Shown piece by piece: positions 1 to 6,188 of a stretch of DNA of 64,000 nucleotides. The notes beneath the pieces are model-generated. The model saw only the letters and a program-made list of their open reading frames with translations. It was not told the origin of the DNA and ran no database searches. Position numbers and translations under genes: made by a program. Position 1 is the first letter of the stretch. Each line of letters starts with the position of its first letter. The DNA is from Desulfomicrobium apsheronum (GTDB lineage Bacteria; Desulfobacterota; Desulfovibrionia; Desulfovibrionales; Desulfomicrobiaceae): positions 37,194 to 101,193 of the forward strand of contig NZ_FORX01000017.1 in NCBI RefSeq assembly GCF_900114115.1, written 5' to 3'.

Positions 1-204
1 TTTCGGCCCGGCCGCATCGATTACTCGCTGGCCTGGATTCTGCTCACTTTTCTGGGCGTTCTGGGCGTGCACCGCATGTATATGGGCAAGTGGATCACGG
101 GCGTCCTCTACATGCTGACCGGAGGATTCTTTCTGATCGGGTATATCTATGATTTTTGGACATTGAACGACCAGATCACGGTCCTGAACGCCACCAACGG
201 CTAG
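1..204 (+). CDS. TM2-domain membrane protein, 3' end only
   Basis: This is the last 67 codons of a gene that enters from the left edge. The peptide has two hydrophobic segments separated by a short turn, with the pattern G-x-x-G-x-H-R-x-Y-x-G and then a second helix ending in D-F-W-T. That is the TM2 domain layout (two membrane spans joined by a tight turn carrying a DRF/HRM-like motif). The molecular function of bacterial TM2 proteins is not well defined. The 5' part lies outside the window, so total length and any N-terminal domain are unknown. Confidence 0.75.
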   Translation, partial: FRPGRIDYSLAWILLTFLGVLGVHRMYMGKWITGVLYMLTGGFFLIGYIYDFWTLNDQITVLNATNG

Positions 205-218
205 CAGCCTGTCCCGCA

Positions 219-324
219 ACGACGATTTGCGTCGTCACGCCAAAAAATCCAGGCCCGAAGCGTAGGTAACATTACGTTTCGGGCCTGGATTATCATTCAT
301 CCTCGACCTCACCATTTTTTGCCG
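219..324. repeat. Dispersed hairpin repeat, copy 1
   Basis: A perfect 14-bp inverted repeat (246-259 with 278-291, arm AATCCAGGCCCGAA) is followed about 20 nt later by CTCACCATTTTT. The same layout recurs at 31191-31300: GCGTCA-like sequence, A-run plus ATCCAG, loop, CTGGATT, then CTCACCATTTTT. No T-run follows the hairpin directly, so it is not a textbook terminator. I read it as one member of a small dispersed non-coding family. Function unknown. Confidence 0.5.
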
Positions 325-376
325 GCCGGCCGGGCGGGCGCGCTTTTCAATAGCCGGTGGGGAGGTACGGGCGTTT

Positions 377-1126
377 CTAGTTCCGTCTTTTAGGCGCGGT
401 GTCCGAGAACCATTTGCGAGCCAGGGTATCGAGTTCTCCTTCGGCCTGAAGAGCCTGTAGCGCCTCGTTTATTCTCCCGAGCAATTCGGGATGGCCCTTG
501 CGCAGCGCGATGGCCACATCGGAGCCAGGGTCCGGGTTGATGAGCGTCCGGATTTCAAGGCCCCGCCGGGTGGCCAGGTATTTTCCGACTTCGAGCGGCA
601 TGATGGCCGCCGCTGTTTCTCCGCGAGCCAGCAGGTCCATGGACTCTTCCTTGCTCCAGGTCTGCATGATGCGGATTTTCTGATGGATGCCTACTTCTTT
701 CCAGCGCAATTCCACAAAGGAATGCCTGTCTCCGGTTATGATAAGTCCGAACAGGTCCTCGACACTGGACACGCTGCTGTTTGCCGGGACAAAGACCACA
801 TCGTGGCGCGTGGAGTAAGGGGTGGAGAACTCGAAATATCCGTGGCGGAATGCGTTGACCTCCATGCCCACGACCATGTCGACCCGGTCGAAGAGGAGCA
901 TGTTTATGATATCGTCCCAATTGCCCTGTTTGAAAAGGGCCGAAACCCCGAGCCGGGCACAGACCGCCTTTGCAACGTCCACATCGAATCCGGCAGGTTC
1001 ATCATCAATGGCGAATTGATACGGCGGAAATCCGGTCGCAACGCCGCAGGTCAGCGATTCCTGGGCCAGTACGGGAAAGGTACCCAGACAAATGATCAGC
1101 ACGAAAGATGGTAAAATTCGAATCAT
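377..1126 (-). CDS. Periplasmic transporter substrate-binding protein (SBP_bac_3 type)
   Basis: A 249-aa protein. The chosen ATG is preceded by a GGAG Shine-Dalgarno sequence about 7 nt away; an ATG nine codons upstream has no better signal. Residues 1-21 form a signal peptide ending VLAQ. The mature part begins with a typical family-3 binding-protein entry (GVATGFPPYQF) followed by GFDVDVAKAVCARLG, the fold used for amino acids and related polar solutes. It ends with the usual helix plus LARKWF pattern. No permease or ATPase lies next to it, so it may serve a distant transporter or act as a sensor. The ligand cannot be predicted. Confidence 0.85.
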   Translation of the reverse strand: MIRILPSFVLIICLGTFPVLAQESLTCGVATGFPPYQFAIDDEPAGFDVDVAKAVCARLGVSALFKQGNWDDIINMLLFDRVDMVVGMEVNAFRHGYFEFSTPYSTRHDVVFVPANSSVSSVEDLFGLIITGDRHSFVELRWKEVGIHQKIRIMQTWSKEESMDLLARGETAAAIMPLEVGKYLATRRGLEIRTLINPDPGSDVAIALRKGHPELLGRINEALQALQAEGELDTLARKWFSDTAPKRRN

Positions 1127-1245
1127 GGGAACTCCACGGGAAGTGAGGGGCATTATAATGAGCCTTACCCAATCCTCCGTGTTTGAACAAGGCCGGGATG
1201 CGAACTTTCAGGGTCTTTCGTCGCCAATCCCGGCGCCCGGAAATG

Positions 1246-1270
1246 AGAAACCCGGCCTGGCCGGGTTTGT
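1246..1270 (-). terminator. Terminator after the carbonic anhydrase gene
   Basis: The palindrome AAACCCGGCC / GGCCGGGTTT lies at about 1248-1268, a few bases beyond the carbonic anhydrase stop codon on the minus strand. The stem is short and GC-rich, flanked by T/A, consistent with an intrinsic terminator. Confidence 0.6.
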
Positions 1271-1273
1271 GTG

Positions 1274-2266
1274 CTAGTCTTGATCGGGATTGAGTATCTT
1301 CTTGTCGAGCACGAAGACCGCTCCGATGAGCAGCAGGACGAACACTATGAAGGAGAAGAATCCGAACCCTCCAGACGAAGGGGCTTCAGCCGTTTCGCTG
1401 TGGCCTTCGGCCGTGGCCTTTTCCACGGCTGCTTCTGCATGGGCGGCGTCAGCAGGCTCGGCATGAGCCGGTTCCGCATGAGCCGGTTCCGCATGGACGG
1501 CGACATCTTTTGCGGGCTCGGCGTGCATGGCGGCGTCGGCGTGGGCTGGGGGCGTCACTCCACCCAGAAGTTCGGTCTGGCGTGGATGAGCGCCCAGAAT
1601 GTTCACCTTGCCGGTCAGGATGTCGTACACGGCCCCAACCACCACGACTCGGCCATCTTTGGCGCGGTCAGCGATGGCGTGGCTCTTGCCCAGGAGGTCT
1701 TCGATGGCCTGCCAAATATTGGCTTCGATGGCCTTGACGATGAGCTCGGATGTGTCGGCGTCGGGGTGCTCGTGGCGGGCCTTTTCCACCGCAGGCACGA
1801 TGTTGTCCACCAGGGCGGGGATGCTGCCATGGACCTCTGCTCCGGTGGTCACGGCCGTGACGGCGCCGCAATAGGTGTGACCGAGCACCATCAGCACCGG
1901 TGTGCCGAGGTGATCCACGCCATATTCGGCGGACCCGATTTCATCGGTGTCGGCCACGTTGCCGGCCACCTTGATGACGAACAAATCCCCGACGCCCTGA
2001 TCAAAAAGAATTTCAACGGGGACTCTTGAATCCGAACAGGCGATGACCGTGGCGAAGGGGGCCTGGCCTTCAGTGGTGGTCAGCAGGCGTCTGGAAAAAC
2101 TGGTGTTGGGGTGGGTCGATTGGCCAAGGGCGAAGCGCAGGTTGCCCTCGGTGAGCATTTTGAGTCCTTTTTCGGGACTTACAGGGTGGACTCCGGGAGC
2201 TGACGCCATGGCCGCAAGCGGAGCAAGGACGAGCAGAAATACCAGGACAAGACGTTTGATGTACAT
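1274..2266 (-). CDS. Secreted, membrane-anchored beta-carbonic anhydrase
   Basis: A 330-aa protein expected to interconvert CO2 and bicarbonate outside the cytoplasm. Residues 1-22 are a signal peptide. The beta-class active site is intact: Cys77, Asp79 and Arg81 in ACSDSR, then His130 and Cys133 in GHTYCG, giving the zinc ligands Cys-His-Cys and the Asp-Arg dyad. After the catalytic domain (about 30-235) comes an Ala/His/Glu/Pro-rich linker with repeated HAEPA units (about 240-295). A hydrophobic C-terminal helix with a positively charged end follows (about 300-322), so the enzyme is probably tethered in the membrane. A paralogue with the same architecture but no active site lies directly upstream (2506-3318). 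Confidence 0.92.
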   Translation of the reverse strand: MYIKRLVLVFLLVLAPLAAMASAPGVHPVSPEKGLKMLTEGNLRFALGQSTHPNTSFSRRLLTTTEGQAPFATVIACSDSRVPVEILFDQGVGDLFVIKVAGNVADTDEIGSAEYGVDHLGTPVLMVLGHTYCGAVTAVTTGAEVHGSIPALVDNIVPAVEKARHEHPDADTSELIVKAIEANIWQAIEDLLGKSHAIADRAKDGRVVVVGAVYDILTGKVNILGAHPRQTELLGGVTPPAHADAAMHAEPAKDVAVHAEPAHAEPAHAEPADAAHAEAAVEKATAEGHSETAEAPSSGGFGFFSFIVFVLLLIGAVFVLDKKILNPDQD

Positions 2267-2442
2267 GTTGAACCCCTGATTGAATGTTTACGGTGAGCAG
2301 CCTTGGCTGCGATCTTGTGCGTGAATGATGCGTGAATGATGCTTGAGAAAAGATTCTCAATATTAGCGCAGCTTCAGGTGCATTTCAAGGAGTGTTGCGG
2401 GAAAAAGTTTCTTTTGTGAGGGGTGCCGCTGGACGGGCAATC

Positions 2443-2480
2443 AAAAAAGCGGCGCGAGGCCGAAGCCATGCGCCGCTTGC
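2443..2480 (-). terminator. Intrinsic terminator after the dead carbonic-anhydrase paralogue
   Basis: On the minus strand GCGGCGC pairs with GCGCCGC and is followed by a run of six T. It lies about 30 nt beyond the stop codon at 2506. Strong classical form. Confidence 0.85.
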
Positions 2481-2505
2481 AAACGGAGTTTAAGTGCGCT
2501 CGCGA

Positions 2506-3318
2506 CTAGGCTTTGAGCACGGTCTTGTCCATGAACACGATCACACCGATGAGGGCGGCGATGAATACGAGGACAAGCATGAAGCCTGAACCGCCGGATT
2601 CCTGCCCGGCCTGGGCGTCCTCGGCGGGTGCGGCGTGGGCGGTTTCGGCGGGAGCAGCATGGTTGTCTGCCTGTGCAGCGTCTTCCTGCACCACGGCCTC
2701 TTGGGTCTCGGTGTCGGCCTTTTCTTCCGTCACGGCCGCCTGCGGTTCGGTCACGGCTTCTGCTTCGGGAGCGACTTCCTGCGCGGGTTCAGCCGCCTCT
2801 TCGGTCACGGTCACGGAAGGCTGTGAGAGCAGGTACTGTCCGACCAGAATTTGCAGTTCGGGGTGAGCGCCCAAGACCTTGACGACCCCGCTCTGCGCAT
2901 CGACCACAGCACCCACGGCTGAAATTTGGCCCTTCAGTACCGCGTGGATCAGGTCGGGAGAAGCCACCAGCGTGTTGGCATAAACCGCCCAAACCGCTTC
3001 TTCGGTCAGGCCGAGAACAACGATCAGGGGAGCGGTGAGATCCGCGCCCTGTACGGCAATCCCGGTCTTGGGCCCAAAGCCGCCTTCGGGCTTGACCACG
3101 GCGAGCTGTGATTCGCTGAGGCCGAAGAGATCGGTTGCGGGCACGGAAATGGCCGGATCGGCGATGACTATGGCCAGGGGAGCCGGGGCAAGGCTCTGCT
3201 CCAGGACGAATTTTTCATTGCCCAGGGACAGGGCCTTGAGGGCTGCCTCGGGAGCGGCGGCCAGAGCGGACACGGCAACGGCACAAAAGAGCACCGTCAG
3301 GGAGAGGATTCTTTTCAT
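2506..3318 (-). CDS. Beta-carbonic-anhydrase-like protein lacking all catalytic residues
   Basis: A 270-aa protein that follows the neighbouring carbonic anhydrase along its whole length: signal peptide (1-21), short CA-like domain (about 22-165), Ala/Glu/Thr-rich linker (about 170-240) and a C-terminal membrane helix (about 243-263). The matched segments include SLGNEKF against TEGNLRF, and VKVLGAHPELQ against VNILGAHPRQT. At the active site, ACSDSR is replaced by ADPAIS and GHTYCG by GLTEEA, so Cys, Asp, Arg, His and the second Cys are all gone. The domain is also shortened. It cannot be a zinc carbonic anhydrase. A structural, regulatory or partner role for the active paralogue is the natural guess. 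Confidence 0.85.
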   Translation of the reverse strand: MKRILSLTVLFCAVAVSALAAAPEAALKALSLGNEKFVLEQSLAPAPLAIVIADPAISVPATDLFGLSESQLAVVKPEGGFGPKTGIAVQGADLTAPLIVVLGLTEEAVWAVYANTLVASPDLIHAVLKGQISAVGAVVDAQSGVVKVLGAHPELQILVGQYLLSQPSVTVTEEAAEPAQEVAPEAEAVTEPQAAVTEEKADTETQEAVVQEDAAQADNHAAPAETAHAAPAEDAQAGQESGGSGFMLVLVFIAALIGVIVFMDKTVLKA

Positions 3319-3351
3319 GTACGGTTTCCTTATGAAATGAAGTTTGTGGTC

Positions 3352-3561
3352 TCAAAGAGCGCCCGGGTCCGAATCATCCCCGGAGCACAAGCCTTGTTTG
3401 TACGCTTCGATGGCGTCCCGGTACGCGCTGGCCAGGACGTCGCTCCCGCAGTACCTGCAGGAGATGCGCGCCACGGCTCACCTGCCCGTGATCCGCGCGG
3501 GCTTGCCACAGATCGGGCAGGGGATGGCGTCGATATCGCGGGATTTATCCTCGCACATCAT
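3352..3561 (-). CDS. Candidate selenoprotein: small zinc ribbon with in-frame UGA
   Basis: The ATG overlaps the stop of the upstream Tim44-like gene as ATGA, so translation is probably coupled. The frame runs 27 codons to a TGA at 3480-3478, then stays open for 41 more codons to a second TGA at 3354-3352. The two halves make one zinc-ribbon-like protein: CPICG (15-19) before the UGA at codon 28, and CRYCG (35-39) after it. A perfect 9-bp hairpin with a GGU-containing apex starts 14 nt after the UGA (see 3443-3463). The second half has no Shine-Dalgarno of its own. I read UGA as probable selenocysteine. A nonsense mutation or sequencing error is the alternative. Family unknown; length with Sec 69 aa. 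Confidence 0.55.
3443..3463 (-). promoter_or_regulatory. SECIS-like hairpin after the in-frame UGA
   Basis: On the minus strand, arms CTCCTGCAG and CTGCGGGAG pair over 9 bp (one G-T wobble) around the loop GTA. The apex reads GCAGGTACTGC, close to the GCAGGTCTGC apex of the Escherichia coli fdhF SECIS as I remember it. The GGU begins 26 nt from the U of UGA, against 22 nt in fdhF. No bulged U is evident in the upper stem. Bacterial SECIS elements lie inside the coding region just after UGA, as here. Confidence 0.5.
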
Positions 3562-4409
3562 TTTTCCAGTTGCTGGATGCCTTCCACGACCCAGTGCTTC
3601 TCTCCGCCGGATTCATAACGGCTGAAGTGCCATGCCTCGCGAACCTGTTCGGCTGGCGCCGAGGCCGAGTCCTCGCGCAGCATGGTGTCGAAAAGAACCG
3701 TGGCGATGGTCTGATTGCCCAGAGTCTTGACTTCAAGAAGAGTGGCTTCGAGCAGCAGGATTTCCGTCTTTCCGGGGTTGGGGTCCGCCGTCGCCTGAGC
3801 CTGGATTTCGGCAAAGACGTCCTCAGAGGTGAACTGCCGCAGGTCATTCATGTCGCGGGCGTCCCAGGCTGCCTGAAGGCGGGTGTATGCGGCCTTGGCG
3901 CCTTGCAGGAAGTCGTCGGCGTCAAATCCTGCCGGGTAATCGGGGCCCGTAGATGCGGCGTGCTGCTGCGAGCTGCGCAGGTTGTCCCAGGCGCCCCGGT
4001 TCATGTCGTGGACCCGGGCGGGTCCTCCTGCGGTCTGCGTAGCCGGTTGGCGGCTTCGCAGAAAGCGCATGAGCAGAAAAAGACCGCCTCCGATGAGCAG
4101 GATGTCGATAAACGAGATCCCGGAAAATCCGCCGCCAAAAAAGAGCGAACCAAGCAGGCCGCCCATGAGCATGCCGCCGAGCATTCCTCCGAACATGCCG
4201 CGTCCACCCATGGGTGAGGCTCCGGGTGCCGCCTGTTTCGTCTGCGAGGAAGTGGGCGCTGCGGGTTTTTGATAGCTTTTGGAATAGGACGGCCTGCTCC
4301 CGAAAGAGCCACCGCCACCCATGCGCCTTGCTTCGGCCAGGTCGGGCATGGTCAGCAAGACAATTCCAAGGCTGAGAATGATGGCTCCCAAGAATGAGAA
4401 TTTTGTCAC
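3558..4409 (-). CDS. Tim44-like domain membrane protein
   Basis: The start is GTG at 4409, chosen because AAGGAGG sits 5 nt upstream; the longer ATG frame lacks a ribosome site. The 283-aa product has a signal/anchor segment (about 5-25) and then a low-complexity Gly/Ser/Met-rich stretch with repeated GGML and GGLLG. A membrane helix follows near 110-128, before a soluble C-terminal domain (about 160-283) with the alternating alpha/beta pattern of the Tim44/MBA1 fold. Bacterial members are membrane-associated, of unclear role. The stop overlaps the start of the UGA-containing zinc-ribbon gene. Confidence 0.85.
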   Translation of the reverse strand: MTKFSFLGAIILSLGIVLLTMPDLAEARRMGGGGSFGSRPSYSKSYQKPAAPTSSQTKQAAPGASPMGGRGMFGGMLGGMLMGGLLGSLFFGGGFSGISFIDILLIGGGLFLLMRFLRSRQPATQTAGGPARVHDMNRGAWDNLRSSQQHAASTGPDYPAGFDADDFLQGAKAAYTRLQAAWDARDMNDLRQFTSEDVFAEIQAQATADPNPGKTEILLLEATLLEVKTLGNQTIATVLFDTMLREDSASAPAEQVREAWHFSRYESGGEKHWVVEGIQQLEK

Positions 4410-4549
4410 AAGTCCTCCTTGATGAGTTTGATCCTGTAACCGATATGGGCACGGGATGGAAACTGGAAACATGAATGCGCGTTATTGGTGAATATAATGA
4501 TCCGATGAGGATGGGGAAGGGTTGTGCGCGCGGAAGAACAACTCCAAAT

Positions 4550-4589
4550 GTAAAAAAAAAAGGCAGGAGCGAAAAATTTCGCACCTGCC
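4550..4589 (-). terminator. Terminator of the SRP RNA gene
   Basis: On the minus strand, GGCAGG-TGCGAAA pairs with TTTCG-CTCCTGCC and is followed by about nine T. It begins directly after the 3' end of the SRP RNA. Confidence 0.85.
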
Positions 4590-4590
4590 A

Positions 4591-4677
4591 GGGAAGCCGG
4601 GTACCCGAAAACAACTGTTACCGCTGCTTCCTTTCGGACCTGACGGGGTTGGCAGCGTTTCCGCCACCCGGCTTCCC
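4591..4677 (-). ncRNA. ffs: Small bacterial signal recognition particle RNA (4.5S)
   Basis: The minus strand begins GGGAAGCCGGG and ends CCCGGCTTCCC, giving the long closing helix. The middle contains CAGGTCCGAAAGGAAGCAGC, the conserved apical segment with a GNRA-type tetraloop and the symmetric and asymmetric internal loops that bind Ffh. At about 87 nt it is the short 4.5S type without an Alu domain. It guides nascent membrane proteins to the SecYEG channel together with Ffh and FtsY. Confidence 0.95.
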
Positions 4678-4694
4678 TTTCATTTTTCAAAAAT

Positions 4695-4786
4695 TGGCGG
4701 AGAGGAGAGGATTCGAACCTCCGGTACCCGTTGAGGTACACACACTTTCCAGGCGTGCGCCTTAAACCAGACTCGGCCACCTCTCC
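4695..4786 (-). tRNA. tRNA-Ser (anticodon GGA)
   Basis: The minus strand begins GGAGAGGTGGCCGAG and ends CTCTCC-G-CCA, so the acceptor stem is 7 bp with an encoded CCA. The anticodon loop CTGGAAA is closed by CACGC/GTGTG and carries GGA at 4748-4750. A long variable arm and the GGTTCGAATCC T-loop identify a class II tRNA-Ser. Confidence 0.97.
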
Positions 4787-4951
4787 GCGATCGGGAAAAA
4801 CGTCTCTATGTCAGAGGACTTTGTTTGGCAAGGGAAAAATTGTCAGGATGAGCATTTTTCCTGGCAATTTCATGTCTTGCTTAGGAATACCGGCATGAAC
4901 AGGGCGTTTGGACTTGCACGGAGCCATAAGTGTCGCGAAATCGAAAACAGG

Positions 4952-5383
4952 TTAAAGCTGTTGCCGAACCCAGGCCTGGATTTGGGCGGCGGGCATGGCT
5001 CCGGCCTGGCGAGCGGTTTCCCTGCCCTGCCTGAAGAGGACCAGGCTCGGGACGGACTGGATGCTGAAGCGTGCAGGAACGGCGCGCTGGGCCTCGGTGT
5101 CCATCTTGGCCAGGATCACCTGGCCCTGGAGGGCTGCGGCGGCCTGGCTAAAGGCCGGAGCCATCATCTTGCACGGCCCGCACCAGGGCGCCCAAAAATC
5201 GACCAGTACGGGCAGAGTGGAACGGGTGATGAAGCGCTCGAAGGTCTGATCCGTGAGTTCCACGGGGTGAGCTGGCAGGAGGGACGTGGCGCACTTGGCG
5301 CAGACGGGGTTCTGGCGGATGCGCTCGGTGAGGACGGCGTTGACGGTCTGGCAGCTTGGGCAGACAGCGTGTATTTTTTCCAT
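4952..5383 (-). CDS. trxC: Thioredoxin 2 with N-terminal zinc finger
   Basis: A 143-aa cytoplasmic disulfide reductase. The ATG at 5383 is chosen because GGAGG lies about 9 nt upstream and the zinc finger begins there; upstream in-frame codons look non-coding. Residues 8-11 (CPSC) and 28-31 (CAKC) form the zinc-binding module typical of thioredoxin 2. The thioredoxin fold follows, with the active site WCGPC near 67-71 and the cis-proline segment SVPSL near 110. It reduces protein disulfides in stress responses; the zinc module is thought to make the family sensitive to oxidation. Confidence 0.93.
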   Translation of the reverse strand: MEKIHAVCPSCQTVNAVLTERIRQNPVCAKCATSLLPAHPVELTDQTFERFITRSTLPVLVDFWAPWCGPCKMMAPAFSQAAAALQGQVILAKMDTEAQRAVPARFSIQSVPSLVLFRQGRETARQAGAMPAAQIQAWVRQQL

Positions 5384-5489
5384 GAGGTTGGCCTCCGGTT
5401 TGTGGTGAACTCGAGAACTAACAGGGGATAAACATCCGGCTACGATGGGCAAGGTGATAGGAAGAAATGTGAATGGCACGCGATGCCAC

Positions 5490-5729
5490 AACGTCATCCT
5501 CGTGAAGGCGAAAGCCCGCGATTCTCTCAAGATTCGAGCTGCCGTTGCGGCACGCAGCCCATTGTCGGCATGGCCCTCGACCCCGCCGGAACTCCTTCTC
5601 CGGCCTCGTAGAGTTGAATCGTTGCATGCAGAACGGGAAATTCAGGCCGTGCGTCAGGCAACGATTCAACAAACGATACCTGGCTCAGTCAGACAGCCGA
5701 CGAGGCCGAGGGCCATGCCGACAACGGGC
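5490..5729. repeat. Structured repeat element, copy A
   Basis: Non-coding. The outer arms 5557-5579 and 5707-5729 are complementary at 22 of 23 positions. An inner pair (GTTGAATCGTTGC 5613-5625 with 5658-5670) is perfect over 13 bp. The blocks CTCCTTCTCCGGCCTCGTAG and CTGGCTCAGTCAGACAG match copy B at 24189-24411 almost base for base, while the outer arms do not match in sequence. The left flank begins with a GTCATCC...TGAAG block also seen in copy B. It may be a mobile hairpin element or a structured RNA. Confidence 0.75.
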
Positions 5730-5773
5730 CTTGAGGCGGTGGTGGTGTGCGTTAGCTCGACGATGAACTGTTG

Positions 5774-5948
5774 GAAGATGGATTCCCGCCTTCGCGGGAA
5801 TGACATGGAGATATGCAGAAATGACATGAAGATATGCGGGAATTAAATTGAGTTGTGCGGGAGTCAGTTTTGTTTAGGCAAACGGGACAGAGCACATAAT
5901 TGTCGGAATCAATAGGCGTCATTCCCGCGAAGGCGGGAATCCATCTTC
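5774..5948. repeat. MITE-like element with 31-bp perfect terminal inverted repeats
   Basis: The arms 5774-5804 and 5918-5948 are exact inverted copies, each containing a GTCATTCCCGCGAAGGCGGG palindromic unit. The 113-bp interior is AT-rich and holds two near-identical tandem units starting AATGACATG. It has no transposase. Single or paired units of the same palindrome recur at 11892-11966 and 17174-17220. Between this element and the fabI remnant (5949-6077) I see only a hairpin terminator. Confidence 0.7.
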
Positions 5949-6025
5949 TCTCTTTGTACCACGCATGTCGAACCGTGAATGACGATACCACGTGGCAAAA
6001 GGCAAAAAGTGAAACGGAAGCCAAC

Positions 6026-6053
6026 AAAAAACCCCTTCGCGGGAAGGGGTTGA
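6026..6053 (-). terminator. Duplicated fabI-type terminator
   Basis: AACCCCTTC and GAAGGGGTT pair, with a run of A on the plus strand (T on the minus strand). It is nearly identical to the terminator at 8796-8826 and belongs to the duplicated fabI end segment. Confidence 0.7.
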
Positions 6054-6077
6054 TGTCAGTAGCGGGTTGGCAGAGGC

Positions 6078-6142
6078 TCAGATGCCCATGATGTTGTAGC
6101 CCGAATCCACGTAGTTGGCCTCGCCGATCATGGCGCGGTGAG
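6078..6142 (-). pseudogene. fabI 3' end remnant
   Basis: The minus strand encodes a peptide ending ANYVDSGYNIMGI and a TGA, matching the last residues of FabI (VIYVDSGYNIMGI at 8846) with several substitutions. The match stops near 6142. Only about 20 codons remain, with no start. It and the adjoining terminator duplicate the 3' end of fabI on the far side of the 6189-8729 gene. Confidence 0.8.
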
Positions 6143-6188
6143 GCGGGGTTACTGCTGGCTCATGAAGACCGGGAGGCATGGGGATGGT

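Noticed and set aside
491..1114. Long ORF on the plus strand opposite the solute-binding protein
   Set aside because: It mirrors a gene with a clear signal peptide and family motifs, and its own translation has no domain and odd composition. It is a GC-rich shadow frame; the same applies to the long frames opposite the porins, recB, the carboxyltransferase and DUF748.
3337..3625. Plus-strand ORFs of 93 aa over the zinc-ribbon gene
   Set aside because: No ribosome site and no family resemblance. The minus-strand reading has coupled start, two Cys pairs and a hairpin.
5445..5846. 133-aa plus-strand ORF in the 5.4-5.9 kb gap
   Set aside because: It runs through the structured repeat and the palindromic units and has no protein-like pattern.
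5774..5948. CRISPR-like array
   Set aside because: The palindromic units are inverted and dispersed, without regular spacers or cas genes.
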